Shown here piece after piece: positions 1-10,889 of a DNA stretch of 64,000 nt. Position 1 is the first letter of the stretch; every line of letters starts with the position of its first letter. Below the pieces are notes generated by a model that was given only the letters and a program-made list of their open reading frames with translations, did no database searches and was not told the origin of the DNA. The position numbers were made by a program, and so were the translations under genes. Origin of the DNA: Trichosporon coremiiforme (Eukaryota; Basidiomycota; Tremellomycetes; Trichosporonales; Trichosporonaceae); the NCBI GenBank assembly GCA_039545355.1, contig BCJJ01000007.1, forward strand, positions 434,001 through 498,000, read 5' to 3'.

Positions 1-1593
1 CAACACCAACACGACCTCGTTCGCCCCGTGCCGTCGCCCTCTCTCTGCACAGCACAGGAGACACAGTCTCCCACCACCCCTCCCGCATCGCAACGCAACG
101 CCAGATTGCAGTCATTGTCGGAGTCTCGCGGCCCTGGACCTCTGACATTTCGAAACGGCATCGCACGGGCTTGCACTCTTGCAACCACACCGACCTGCAC
201 TCAAACACTTACACACCTGCACGGCACTTCGGCCGGACAGGAACGATTGTGCGCTGTCGCATTGTTATTGCGAACTGCGTGCTGCGTGTGACCAAGTGAC
301 CTACTGGACCCGCTGGGAACAGGTAGCGTGGCGTGGCCCTTTGAGGTAGCCTGACGCTAAGAAGTCACAACGCTCGACCGAGAGGACCGACACTCGTGCA
401 TTGTCGCATTGGCGTTGCAATCACGCGTGCCGCCCCTTTGCCCGCGCCCCCGCCCCTTCGCCAGCCCCCACCTGCCCCGATCCCGATTCTCGATCCTCGA
501 TTCTCGGCTGATTGTTGGGATTCCTATCCTATCTTAGCTTACTCGAGGTATCCTTTCAGGCGTGCGTTTAAGGGCGGGCGGCCAAGGTTCCAAGCTTCGA
601 CGCTTCCAAACCTAAGGCTTGCGTGCACTGCTTGCCGCAAGACAGGGCTGCCGCACCACACTACGCAACGCTACGGCACTACCGTGCAACAGAGCGGTGA
701 TCAAAGTGGATCAAGGCCTATCTAGTGGATCGAGTGGATCCGAGTGGACCGTGGATTAGATTCAAAGTGAACAGTGGATCGCCCGAACCGCCGTCTACGA
801 CAACCACACACGCGTTTCCAAGACATCTGCGTCCTGCGTCCCGTCCCAGCGCTCCCTGACTCAGCTACTCAGTGCGCTCATCGACAGACACACACACACA
901 CACTCTTCCACTCTTGTTTTGGTCATCGGTCAAACTCCCCTTCCCGCTCTTGCATTCTCTCTCTAACCCATCCTCTAACCCATCCCCGTCTCCGACTCCC
1001 TCTTCGCTCCAGCCCGAGTACCCGAGAACACGCACTCGCCCTTCCTTCGACTGCGGCCGCGATATATCAACAACAACAATCGACGACTCGCAACGTCTGA
1101 CGCACCCCTCGCCCGTACTCGCGCGTCCTCTCTCCCTCGCCCCGCCTCGCCTCGTCTTCCCTTCTGCCCGGTGTACCGACGACTGTCCCGACTGTGCATA
1201 ACCTGTTTCTTTTCTGTCTCGCAACGTCCCCGAGCCTGAGCAGCCCTCCGCCCAACACGACCTTTTCGACTGAGTCGACACTGCTGAGAGAAGGCAATCG
1301 AGCGATCGAGTCCCTCGACACTTTCTCCTGCACCTCCTTGTTGATCCCCTAGGTGGCAAAACTTGATCTGTGGCACGGGAGTTTCCTTCCCCCACGGATC
1401 CTCAGCGCTCGCCATCTTGCAGCCGCAACAACCACAACAGCCCCAGTGGGGCTTCGGCGAGCCCTCGGGGGCTTGGCAGTCCAACGGCAGCAGTCAACGA
1501 CTGTCCGTTGGCACCAACTACGCCTACCGCAACTCGCTCTCGCTCTCGCCTCCTGCTTCAGCGTCTCCTTCTTCGGTGCACCGCACGTCGCCG
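1..1593 (+). promoter_or_regulatory. ATG-free leader/promoter of the cyclin gene
   Basis: I checked this stretch line by line and found no ATG on the plus strand from position 1 to 1593. It is rich in C and T, with a CA repeat near 889-903 and long CT-rich runs from 900 to 1350. That pattern suits a long 5' untranslated leader in which upstream start codons are selected against. The frame of the downstream cyclin is open back to a TGA at 1342-1344, so the region 1345-1593 could encode a Gln/Pro/Ser-rich extension if translation began at a non-AUG codon or in an exon upstream of the window. No transcription start can be fixed from sequence. Confidence 0.6.
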
Positions 1594-3677
1594 ATGACCT
1601 GGGCCCAGAGCTTAATGCCCCATTATCAGCAACAGACCCAGCCTCCACCAAACCTTGCATCCTCGTTCGCCCCTTCATCGGTCGAGCCGCATACACCGCC
1701 GTCATCAGTAGGCGTCGTCGGGGTACGACCAACGTCGAACGGATCCATGATGGAACAGTATCTGAAGTCCACATGGAACGGAGGCGGCGGCGATTACGTG
1801 CCTTCATATAACGACGTCCTGCCCGCCCCGCCGATGGAAGATCAGCTCCTTGTGAAGGCTGGGCCCAACGCCCCGGCGCGACCGCTACACATGTTCATGG
1901 CACCCTTGACGCTCGACTACATGCCAGTGTCACCACCGCCGTCCAAGCGGATAGACATGCGCCTCGCTCAGCCCGGAACGGAAGAGTCAAAACCAGGATA
2001 TTTGACACCTTTGGCCCAGTACACAGGTTCGTTCTTATCTCCAACGAAACCATGCTAACAACAGCGCAAACTTTCTGGTACTTCTGGTACGCCGACATCA
2101 AACCTAACGACGCTTCGTCCCGGCGGTTCAGCGACAGCAGCTTATCAGACGCGGCGCCGTTCGATCTCGAGGGTCGGCCGCAACATCCGATACAGTCTGG
2201 CGTTCACTCAAACCAGCTGCAGCCCAACCTGACCTTCTGCCAGTTCGTGTTTTCTGCTCTTCACTCGACTCAGGTGTCCTTCAGTGTCACGATTCTGGCT
2301 CTGATGTATACATACAAGTATAAGAAGATTGTGTCGGAGGGCAAGCGACAGCCCTACAAGCAAGAGGTCTCCGAGGCTCAAGGCTTCATCACGGGTCTCA
2401 TGCTTGCCAACAAGTACTTGGACGACAACACCTACACGAACACAACGTGGGCGCAATTCCTCGGTATCCCTGTCAAGGACGTGAACGAGTATGAGCTGGA
2501 GTGGCTTGACGCTCTCGAGTTCAACTTATGCGTCACTATCGAGGACTTTGAGCTCTGGCGGTCGATGCTGGACGCGCACATCCGGTGTCGTCAGCGATTG
2601 GGTGGCGACGGACTCAACACATCTCCTTTCAGCGCTGGACAGACATTGGGTCGAGCCCGATCTGCATCCCCGCCTCTGCTGTACGACGCCCACGGACAGG
2701 CTCAGGGCGACAATCTCGGCAAGCGCACTGCCCGCGACGCCTTCGCCACCGATGTTCTCCACACGGCTGGTATGTACGAGGCTGCCCGGTTGTGGCCGAA
2801 GAAGTCAACTTTCAACCCGCTCGCGCCCGCCTTCCCCATGTCATCGACTGCCCTTCCCACACCTGCTCCGGCCTCGGTCTCCCCAAACGCCCCTGCCGTT
2901 CCCACCCTTGCTCGCTCATCGTCATTGAACCGACAGATCGCGCGGCTGCCAACGGGACGGCGGGAATCGTTCAGCAACGAGCTGCCCACACAGCCGCAGA
3001 TGGATCTTCGACACGCAGCCGCGGCTGCCACGGCCCAGAACTGGGGCTACTTGGGAACGAACCCTGGCGTCGACTTTGGCAAGCCGAACGGCGCTGGAGG
3101 ATGGGGAGTTCCGGCACAGCCTCGTCTCTATTTCCTCCAAGCCGCTGCTACTCCTCAGTTCGGACCCGACGGCCGTTACCATAAGGCCATCTCTCATTAC
3201 TTCGACGCTCCTTACGGTTCAATCTTCGATCCCCCCACTGCACAGGCACCCGCCCCTCAGCCGCAGTATGAGCCTGAAGCGATCGACAACGCGCAGCACC
3301 AGATCAACCTCTCGTCCCCGTCCAATGGAGTTCATCAGATGGGCATGGTTCCGCAGCCTGCCTACCCCGGCCAACAGGCGCAGCAAACGCGTTTCGGCAA
3401 TCCTCAGCCTGCACCATTCGCGAACGCTGGTCCGCCAGGGTACGCTTACGGAGCTCCTTCAACGTGGCTGCGACCGATCCAGCCGCCTCATCAGCACCAG
3501 CCGCAGCAGCAGCAAGCGCAACAGTCGCTCCAGTCGCAGTGGCAACGAGCCTGGAAGCCGGGACACAACGCCCGCTGGTCTACGTGTTCCGACGACGGTC
3601 TTGTCCAGCACCTGCGCCCTCCGCCGATCTGCTCCTCGGCCGCCGAATGGCCGACACCAGTGTACGCCGCTTTCTAA
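1594..3677 (+). CDS. Cyclin of the Clg1/Pcl (CDK-partner) type
   Basis: Two exons, 1594-2026 and 2065-3677, joined by a 38-nt GT-AG intron with a GCTAAC branch site; the phase matches (1 nt + 2 nt), giving about 681 residues. I start at 1594 because it is the first ATG in the window and lies in frame. A cyclin box is visible at roughly residues 195-315: a helix with FCQFVFSALHSTQVS, then ALMYTYKYKK, then GFITGLMLANKYLDD and YELEWLDALEFNLCV, the usual signature of Pcl/Clg1 cyclins. These bind and activate Pho85-type kinases and link nutrients to growth and cell cycle. Flanks are Pro/Gln/Ser-rich low complexity, including a poly-Gln tract near the C-terminus, so they carry no assignable fold. 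Exact subfamily is inferred; the cyclin box itself is clear. Confidence 0.85.
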
Positions 3678-6385
3678 GATTGACCGACATCCAAAGGTGC
3701 GACCTTGGAGTCCTTAGACACATTCTGAACGACCTGCATTTCCCTTTCCGATTACTTTGGGTTTTTGTATGAATCCGACAGGCAGGCTTGTTTCGCTGCC
3801 TCTCCGATGGCTTTCGTTCCCCTCATTCCTACAATATCAGATCAATCCACCGCCACAAAGTCAATATTAATATGTTATTTCACACTTGACTGCATCAAAC
3901 TCACGTCGAGAGCCACTAGGGCCTCCTCCAACAATCATCTGTAGCTATAGAGGTAGAAAATGTGATGTACTTGTGACATTGGGTTTTCCCTTCCCCGTTG
4001 CCGTACCCGCGTGGGGTTCTGAACGGTGATTCATTCACTGGAACACTTACGATACGAGTGAAACGGTCGATCCGAGCGACGGAATACAGGGTGAGTGAGC
4101 GATTGGGCGGGAGAAGGCTGGTCAGTCGGACGGGGGATACGGGGATCGGGGAGCGTGATAGCGTGACAGGGCGGGCGGAGGGGCTTGCATGCGAGATGCG
4201 AGAGAGACGAAGTGGAGTTGAGGGCGATAGTGGCCGGTGGCGTCGGGTGAGACCATTGTCAACGGGACGGTCGCCGTGTTCGGCGTCTAACCCATACTAG
4301 TGCTGTGCCGTGTGCGTCAGCCAGGTTCCTCTAGGTCCTCTGGGTCCTGGGACCGCGAGGTTCGCAAGGTCCGGGGTACCAGGGTCAATGCGCGCCAGCG
4401 CTTAGTTACGGCAGCATTGGAGGTCGGTCGAAGCGATCGCGCTTGGTGTTGAATAGGTCGTCGCTGAATGATGCAGCTGTGACAGGTTAAAGTACAAGTG
4501 CAGGGTTCGAGTTGTCGCGCGGGTGAGAGGGTTGGGAGGGGAGGGAGGGTATGCGGGGTGGATGCAGGGTTTGGGCGAGGAGCGCCAAAGACCAAGGGCG
4601 TGCCTATCTTATCTTGCTCGGATGAGGTCGGGGTCAGCCGGGGTAGGGCAACGCAGTAGCGTGGCTGGCGTGGGCCATGGGCCACCAGGGTAACCTCGTC
4701 GATTCCGTGTCCTCTTGGAATTTCACTCCCGCGCCATTGTCTCGACGGCGTGATGGATCATGGAGTGTCGATGCCGTATGCTCTGGTCTGTTCACTGGTA
4801 AATCATTTGTCAGCGACACCGAGCAGCCCGTGCCGCGCTACGTTGCTGTACGTTGTGTCGCTTGTCGCGCTTCGGATCCACAATCTTTGGGGCGTTCCTT
4901 GCCCCTCTCTTGAGCTAATGCTGCGTCTAGCTCCAAGCGTCGCTCGCGCACTCGCTCATCAACCGATCGTGACGCACATTTCCCCCACTACGCCTTCCTT
5001 TACTGACCGTTGACCACGGACCGCAACCGCGGCGCTTGGACTTGGATCGCCAGGTCCGATATAGAATGCCTCTGGGTCCACCGCCCTGCGCATGCTCCGC
5101 GTACCCCCATTCATCCGCGTGCTCCGCAGGTACAAGCGATGACGAGAGGTACGAGAGCGCCCAGCTAGCCCAGCATGGTCTGCGAATCGGAATGACTGCC
5201 TTCGTGTGCGCATGTGCGACGCACGAATGCGCACATGCAACGACGACGGATGCCCGCCGCAGCACACAGCATGCAACTTGAATGTTGGCACACGATGGCC
5301 GTAACACAATCTTCGGGCACCCACATACCCACACTCCCACACTCCGAAGAGCACCCGAACCGAAGGGGCGTCCGCGCCCTTGTTCCAGGATCATAACGAC
5401 ATGGCTGCAGTTGACTCAGTCGGTGCCGTGGTACCGGTGGGCCAGTGGGCCAGTAACGTGATGGAGGTACGAAGGCTTGAGTCACTAGCGTATCACTGTG
5501 GTGTGGAGCCGTATCTTGGATGCATGGGTCGTAGTGTATTGCGCCTTCTTAGTTCCTTGCGATCAAGGCAATAGGAGCATCGGAGTCGCAAGGAAGTGGA
5601 TCGAGCGCTTGAGCGGGAAGATTCGCTCGATCTCCTCCTCACACGTCTTCGATCGACCTGCGCACACACCATCCTCGATAGGTCTCGGTCAACCCCGTCA
5701 CGAGGAAGAAGTTTACCAGCTTTCCAGCTGGATGCGACGACTGACGCCGCGGCTGTGTTACACGTCCTTTGATACTCTCTGTCGAGTCTGGACTGCGCTG
5801 ATCACCGCGTTCGTGACTGTGTTCGCATGTTCGTCTTCGCTCACGGTTTGTTCCGCTCGTACTTCCGGGATCGTTGCGGACGCCTCGGACGGAGTTTGCT
5901 TCGGCAGCGCTGTCGCTTCGGTCTGCGGTGAATCGACTGATCCAGATTTATCGCCAGTCTCAGCGAGTCTGACGATTGCAATATCTTCTGCCGAAGCTCA
6001 TTCCATCGTCGTCTGATGAGCGTCTTTCTCGTTCTCCATGTGGACGGTGATGAGCTTGACCCCTCGAAGGAAGGTCACCCTCCGCGCTCCGCAGTGGTCG
6101 TCGAAAGTGGAGGTCTAGCCACACGTGGTAAGTCACGTGTTGATATCAGTGGCAATTCTTCTTGTTTTGACAGTCGGCTACAGTCCACCCAAGTACACGT
6201 GTAAACCGCTCGGTTGTCGGGTTCGTAATCGACGACCTTGGTTAGTCGAGTGTCCTCTAGCTCATCGACAACCTCGCGCAACTCACCGCATCCATCCATC
6301 CACACACTTACTCAGAAAGGATCCCACCCGAGTGACAGCCACAATTCCGCCGAAAAAAGCGAGCACCCCCGATACGTCTGCGAAG
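3678..6385. other. Intergenic region, cyclin to ING gene
   Basis: About 2.7 kb without a convincing intact gene. It should contain the cyclin 3' end and the ING promoter. The frames open here start at GTG/TTG or look like random translation. The only structure that caught my eye is the interrupted minus-strand frame at 5758-6039, listed separately. Confidence 0.6.
5758..6039 (-). pseudogene. Possible small gene relic, frame interrupted by one TGA
   Basis: On the minus strand an ATG at 6039 opens a frame of 94 codons ending in TAA at 5758-5760, interrupted only by a TGA at 5998-6000 after 13 codons. The translated part is acidic and Glu/Ser/Thr/Ala-rich (for example AEDIAIVRLAETGDKSGS), like a disordered protein tail. 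The plus strand across the same span is also open in the complementary register, so the coding strand is not certain. It may be a decayed gene, an exon of a spliced transcript I could not assemble, or chance. No family is recognised. Confidence 0.2.
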
Positions 6386-7742
6386 ATGCCGCCCAAGGCT
6401 GCGCCGGTGCGTCCAGCGACGCCGACGCCTCCACCTGCCGGTGCGGGCGCCGCGCCGTCGAAGGACGACACGAACGACATCCTCGTCCTGCAGGACTTCA
6501 TGGACACGATAGACCAGATCCCGGTCGAGATGACGCGCGTTCACAGCGACCTTAACGAGCTTGGCGCTGTTCTTTACTGTAAGTTGAGCGTTGTTGAGAT
6601 TTAACTGACAGCAGCAACATTGTGCAACCTGGAGCGGAAGCTGCACCAACTTATCGATTGGGTGCAGGACCCGACCATCGGCCCCGAGCAGCGCTTCGGT
6701 CTGCTTCAGGAGATTGCGGAGGAGGCCGCGCGCTACAAGCTGGGCGGGGATGACAAGATTCGCGTCGCCGGCGGAGCCTGCGATGGCATCATGGCTCACC
6801 AGCGGCATATTTCCGACCTCCTCGCCTCCTCAACGCTGCTCGAGAAAGATCCCCCGTCGCCGTACACGGCAACTCTCACTCTTCCCGCTGTCCCCGTGGC
6901 TCCCGCGGGACGACGAGGTGGCCGCACGACCGGTTCGCCCTTCACAGGGAAGGACGGGGGCGGTACGCCAAAGCGCAAGAAGAAGGCCAAGGAGACGGCC
7001 AAGGACGACGACGACGTCAGCTCCGTCAACGGCAAGGAGGACAAGAAGAAGGCCGCGGCGAAGCGCAAAAAGTGAGTTGTTACGATGATCTCGATAACTG
7101 ACATTCAGGCCCAACCGTGCCGTGTCGCCGAGCGACTCGATCGCGTCCGGGTACAGCAAGCCCGCGGAGCCTGTCGCGCGCACTGCGCGCCAGATCGCTG
7201 CCGCGGCTGCCAAGGCGAAGGCGAAAGCGAAGGCGGCCGAGGACTCGGAGGACGACACTGGCGACGAGCGACGCGGAACCACCATGGCCGTCTCGGCGAG
7301 CGCGGACAGCCTGGCTCCGTCCGGTGCGCTCGGCGTCGACCTCGGCAGCCGGGAAGGTAGTGCGACGAAGAAGCGTTCGCGGAAGCGCGGGCGTGACGAC
7401 GACGCCTCGGACGACGAGGAAGAGGAGGAGCCGCCGCGGAAGAACGGCAAGAAGAACACGGCAGCGGCAGCAGCTGCCGCCGCGTACGAGGAGGTCGAGC
7501 CCGAGGGCGACGCGACGGCGGGCGAGAACGAGCTCGACTCCAAGGTGTACTGCACGTGTCGACAGGTGTCCTACGGCGAGATGATCGGGTGCGACGACGA
7601 CGACTGCGAGATCGAGTGGTACCACGTCGCGTGCCTCAACCTCGACAAGGCGCCAGAGGGCAACTGGATCTGCCCGCAGTGCATCGAGCGCAGGAAGAGG
7701 CACCCCAAGGCCAAGAAGCCGTCAAAGGCCAAACGCAAGTAA
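6386..7742 (+). CDS. ING-family PHD-finger chromatin protein
   Basis: Three exons: 6386-6578, about 6615-7071 (a 6612 start is equally in frame) and 7109-7742, with introns of 33-37 nt; about 427 residues. The N-terminal ING domain (roughly residues 30-115) is seen in LQDFMDTIDQIPVEM, then LERKLHQLIDWVQDP and GACDGIMAHQRHISDLL. A Lys-rich, acidic disordered linker follows. The C-terminal PHD finger (about residues 362-412) shows the Cys4-His-Cys3 pattern: YCTCRQ, CDDDDC, WYHVAC and WICPQC, ending in a basic tail. Known ING proteins (yeast Pho23, Yng1, Yng2) read H3K4 methylation for Rpd3L or NuA3/NuA4 complexes in the nucleus. I cannot decide which complex. First intron shows CTGACAG immediately before a second usable AG. 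Confidence 0.9.
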
Positions 7743-7860
7743 TCACCCCGTTTTCCCCCGCCGCAGGCGTTGTACGATTGTATGCATACTTAGAGTGTAC
7801 GTGTTAACAGAGACTTTTGACTGTCATCGCAGCTTTTTCCGCCTTGCACTGACCAGCGCT

Positions 7861-8920
7861 TCACTCCTGTACCGAGCTCGGCGCGCCGAATGGGATCCGC
7901 GCAGCAAGGTACTGCTCAATGCTGGGCGAGACGCGGCTCACCCTGCCTGTCAGCTTTGCTCCTCACAAGCGGGCCAGCTTCTCCTTCTCGTCTGTCGCCC
8001 ACTCCACTGATGCGAACTCACCACGCAATACGCGCCTCTTCGGCGGTACGCCCCGGCACCGCCTGGTCCCAGTTCAGCGCCCCGTTGCGCTCCACGTGCC
8101 GGAACAGGAGGATGTCCTCGTTCAGTTGCCACTGGCGGGTCTGGCTCGCCGCCCACCAGAAGCTGCCCCCGCCCTGCGCCGAGACGGTCGTCGCCGTGGC
8201 CGAGGTGGGCGTGCGCGGCGTCTCGAGCGGCTCGTACTCGGCACGGCCATCACGCGGCTCGTTGCGGGGGTCGGAGCCGCGAGGCTGTGTGCCCGAGTGA
8301 AGGCCGGGGGTCGAGTGAGGGCCGGCGCCCTGGTGGGACTGGCCGTGGGGCTGGGTGTGCCCCGTCTTCTGTCCCTGCGAGGGGTGGCTCGCGCTCGACG
8401 GAATGGACTGCGTGCGGGGCAGCGAGGTCGAGGTCGAGGTCGAGTACAACGACTGTGAGGCAGACTGCTGAGATTGCTGGGACTGCTGTGATTGCGGAGA
8501 GGAGTGCTGACTCTGAGGGAAACTGGCCTGGCTCTGGCTCGCCTGACCCGTAGGTCCTTGGGGAGGCAGGCCAGTCTGAGGATGCGCCTGAGAGCCGCGA
8601 GGACTGGCCTGCGCCGCATTGAAGGGATGACCTGAAGGAGGTGGGGTGCCAGAACTGCCCGAGGAGGCAGAGTTGCGGCGCGGCTTGCGGTTCAGGCCGA
8701 AGAAGGAGCGGGTCATGCCTGCCAGACCGCCTTCGCCGCTCATCACACTTGCCGTCTCGGTGGCACGGGTCGAGGAGCGGGTCGAGCGCGTGCTGGCTCC
8801 CGGTTGGGGACCAGTGGGACTGGAGGGACTTGCGGGGGTCGCGGTGGTGTTTATGTGCGATGGCGTGCGGTTGAGAGAGGTGCGCGACATGGTGGTCAGG
8901 TCGAGGCAGAGGCCGCCCAT
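7861..8920 (-). CDS. Myb/SANT-like domain protein, array member A (long form)
   Basis: Exon 1 is 8022-8920 and exon 2 is 7861-7942, joined by a 79-nt GTGAGT intron; about 326 residues (316 if the second Met at 8890, which has an ACCACC context, is used). Most of the protein is Ser/Gln/Pro-rich and disordered, with Gln-Ser repeats in the middle. The C-terminus carries the array's domain: WQLNEDILLFRHVERNG, then VPGRTAEEARIAW, with the intron inside the last Trp codon. The second AG after the branch site is the one that extends the domain (27 codons to a TGA); the first gives only 9 unrelated codons. It is the downstream-most of four similar minus-strand genes. The domain resembles SANT/Myb three-helix folds, so DNA or histone contact is likely but unproven. 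Confidence 0.6.
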
Positions 8921-9208
8921 CGACTTATGGGTGGCGTGGGAGGAGATGTTGAGGAAATTGAGAGGGGAAGAGAAGACGGCGTAAGCCTGCGGAGGAGCTA
9001 TGTCAGTCTCGTGAGAGACAGGGTGTCAGCGCTGTGTGCTGTGCCCCCATCGTCGTCGGTTGTGTATCCGTTGTTCACTGCCTGCGTTTTCTGTCCTGCA
9101 CCCCCACTAGACCAATGCCAAGGAGAAACAGCAATGTGGTGCTATCCACTCTAGGTCCGGGTACCGCGAGCCGAGAATGTGCATGCATGTCCCTGTCTAT
9201 GCTACACA

Positions 9209-9551
9209 CTACACGCCCTTGGTCTCCAGAGTCTTGATGCACGCAGGAGCAACGGTGTTGCTGCCGGTGTCAGCTATCCCTCCAGCAAGACGTAGCTCTG
9301 CCACTTAGTCGCCGCGCCAGGGAGGCCTGGTTCTTGGTACGGCCGGGAAAGCCCTCGAACGCAGCCTTCTTGCCGAGCTCCTCGACACGCTGGAACAGCT
9401 GCACGTACTCAGCCGAGGTCCAGGGGCATCCCTTGCCCTTCTGGCCGTTCTTGTCCGGCCCGGTGTTCGGCTTGCCGGGGGGAGCGGGGGCGCCGCGGGA
9501 TTTCTCTGTCAGGAGGGCGGACACGGCGTCATCGTCGTCGTCGGGGAACAT
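9209..9551 (-). CDS. Myb/SANT-like small protein, array member B (splice site degraded)
   Basis: The frame beginning at ATG 9551 (MFPDDDDDAVS) carries PWTSAEYVQLFQRVEELG and FPGRTKNQ, matching members C and D. In the siblings an intron starts at once after the AWR codons with GTGAGC; here the corresponding bases are not a GT donor and the Trp codon reads CGG. A downstream segment (9209-9260) nevertheless encodes the expected C-terminus, APACIKTLETK then stop. It can be joined in frame only through a 31-nt GTCTTG intron or a non-canonical GC donor. The frame is also open upstream of 9551 without an ATG, so the start is uncertain. It may be a recently damaged copy. Confidence 0.45.
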
Positions 9552-9912
9552 GAAGTTCAGACTGTTAAACAGCTCGATCTTCTCGTCGTCGACGGTAGAT
9601 GTGGAGGAGCGCTTCTTGGGCGCATGGCGTGATGGTTGCTGCGGGAAGAGGGGAAGAGACTGCGAGGGGAAGAATGTGAACTAGAACGTGAGTTGGGTGT
9701 CGGCGAGTGGTCAAAGGAGGGCGTGAGTGTATACACAGGTGACCGGGCTGTGTGGACTGCGCCATTCGACGTCTCGACTCGCGGTCTTCTGTGGTGTCAG
9801 CGGGATTGCAGGCTTGGCTGCAAGGAGTTCCGCACACTCATTCGCTCTGTCGCACCGACGCCCCACGGAACACGATACATCCAGACTGGACTATGTCAAT
9901 CGCTCGGGGACA

Positions 9913-10279
9913 CTACTTGGGATTCTTCGCCTCGAGAGCTTTGATGCAGGTGGGGGCAATGACACAACTGCTGTCAGCTTGGCCGGCTTCGCGTAGCTCA
10001 CCGCCATGCCTGGTACGCTTGGTTCCTCGTACGGCCGGGGAAGGTATTGAACGCTTCCTGTTTCCCGACGTCATTCACGAGTTTGAACAACGCAGCGTAC
10101 TCGTCTCCAGTCCAGAACCGGCCGCCGGCGTGACCAGCCTTGGTCTTATCTTTAGACTCGGGCTTGACACGGCGTTTCTTGCTCGGCGAAGGCGAGGGAT
10201 TGAACTCGGCGTCCGAGATCGAGGGCTTGGAATCCTCGTCGGAGGGAACGGAGTGCTCGTGTTTCATATTTGAGGGCAT
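9913..10279 (-). CDS. Myb/SANT-like small protein, array member C
   Basis: Exon 1 is 10002-10279, exon 2 is 9913-9967, with a 34-nt GTGAGC intron in phase 2; about 110 residues. The N-terminus is acidic then basic (SPSKKRRVKPESKDK, a possible nuclear signal). The domain is FWTGDEYAALFKLVNDVG, EAFNTFPGRTRNQAYQAWR, and after the intron CVIAPTCIKALEAK. It aligns residue for residue with member D across the splice junction, which supports both gene models. Function is unknown; the WT-x-EY ... PGRT-x-NQ pattern suggests a Myb/SANT-like helix bundle. Confidence 0.65.
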
Positions 10280-10599
10280 GGAAAGAATTCAAATGCAAGG
10301 AGACGTCGAGGGATGCAGAAGGGGGTCGCTGCACAGACAAAGGCGTCGCTGGAATGCTTCGCCGCTGGCTACCGTCGGCTGGTGGAGTCGACGAAGTAGC
10401 AGCGGCACCCGCGTTGTACCAGGTATGCGGTCAGCTCCAGGCTGGTCAGTCTGTCCTGGCGAACTCTCTGCCTAGATGCTTGCTCTGAACCACGACGACG
10501 AAAGTCGTTGCGGCATGAACAGTGTGCATGGGGTGATATAGTAGCACAGACACCGCTGCTGCCGTCCGTCAGTGCCGAGAGGTCGTGTCCGGCACCGCA

Positions 10600-10889
10600 C
10601 TACTTGCTGCTCGCCTCGAGTGCCTTCATGCACGTAGGGAGAACCTTGTTGCTGGGGTCAGCTTGCGTTCCGGGCAGAAAGCTCACCGCCAGGCCTGTCG
10701 ACTCTGGTTGTATGTCCTGCCAGGGACTGACTTGAACGCCTCACTTGTGCCCTTCTCAAGCACCAGCCTCAGAAGCAGCTGATATTCGTCGCCGGTCCAC
10801 TTCCTATATTTGGCAGGCTCATTCTCGCGAACATCGGGCTTCACCTCGTCATCGGAGTCGGGTTCGTACTTGCGCTTGGGCTTTCCCAT
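10600..10889 (-). CDS. Myb/SANT-like small protein, array member D
   Basis: Exon 1 is 10687-10889 and exon 2 is 10600-10651, with a 35-nt GTGAGC intron in phase 2; 84 residues. The start MGKPKRKYEPDSDDE is basic then acidic. The domain reads KWTGDEYQLLLRLVLEKG, AFKSVPGRTYNQSRQAWR, then NKVLPTCMKALEASSK. It is the smallest and cleanest member of the array and essentially consists of the domain alone. All four genes share strand, intron position and phase, implying tandem duplication. No function can be assigned; a role as a nuclear DNA-binding or adaptor protein is a guess. Confidence 0.65.
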
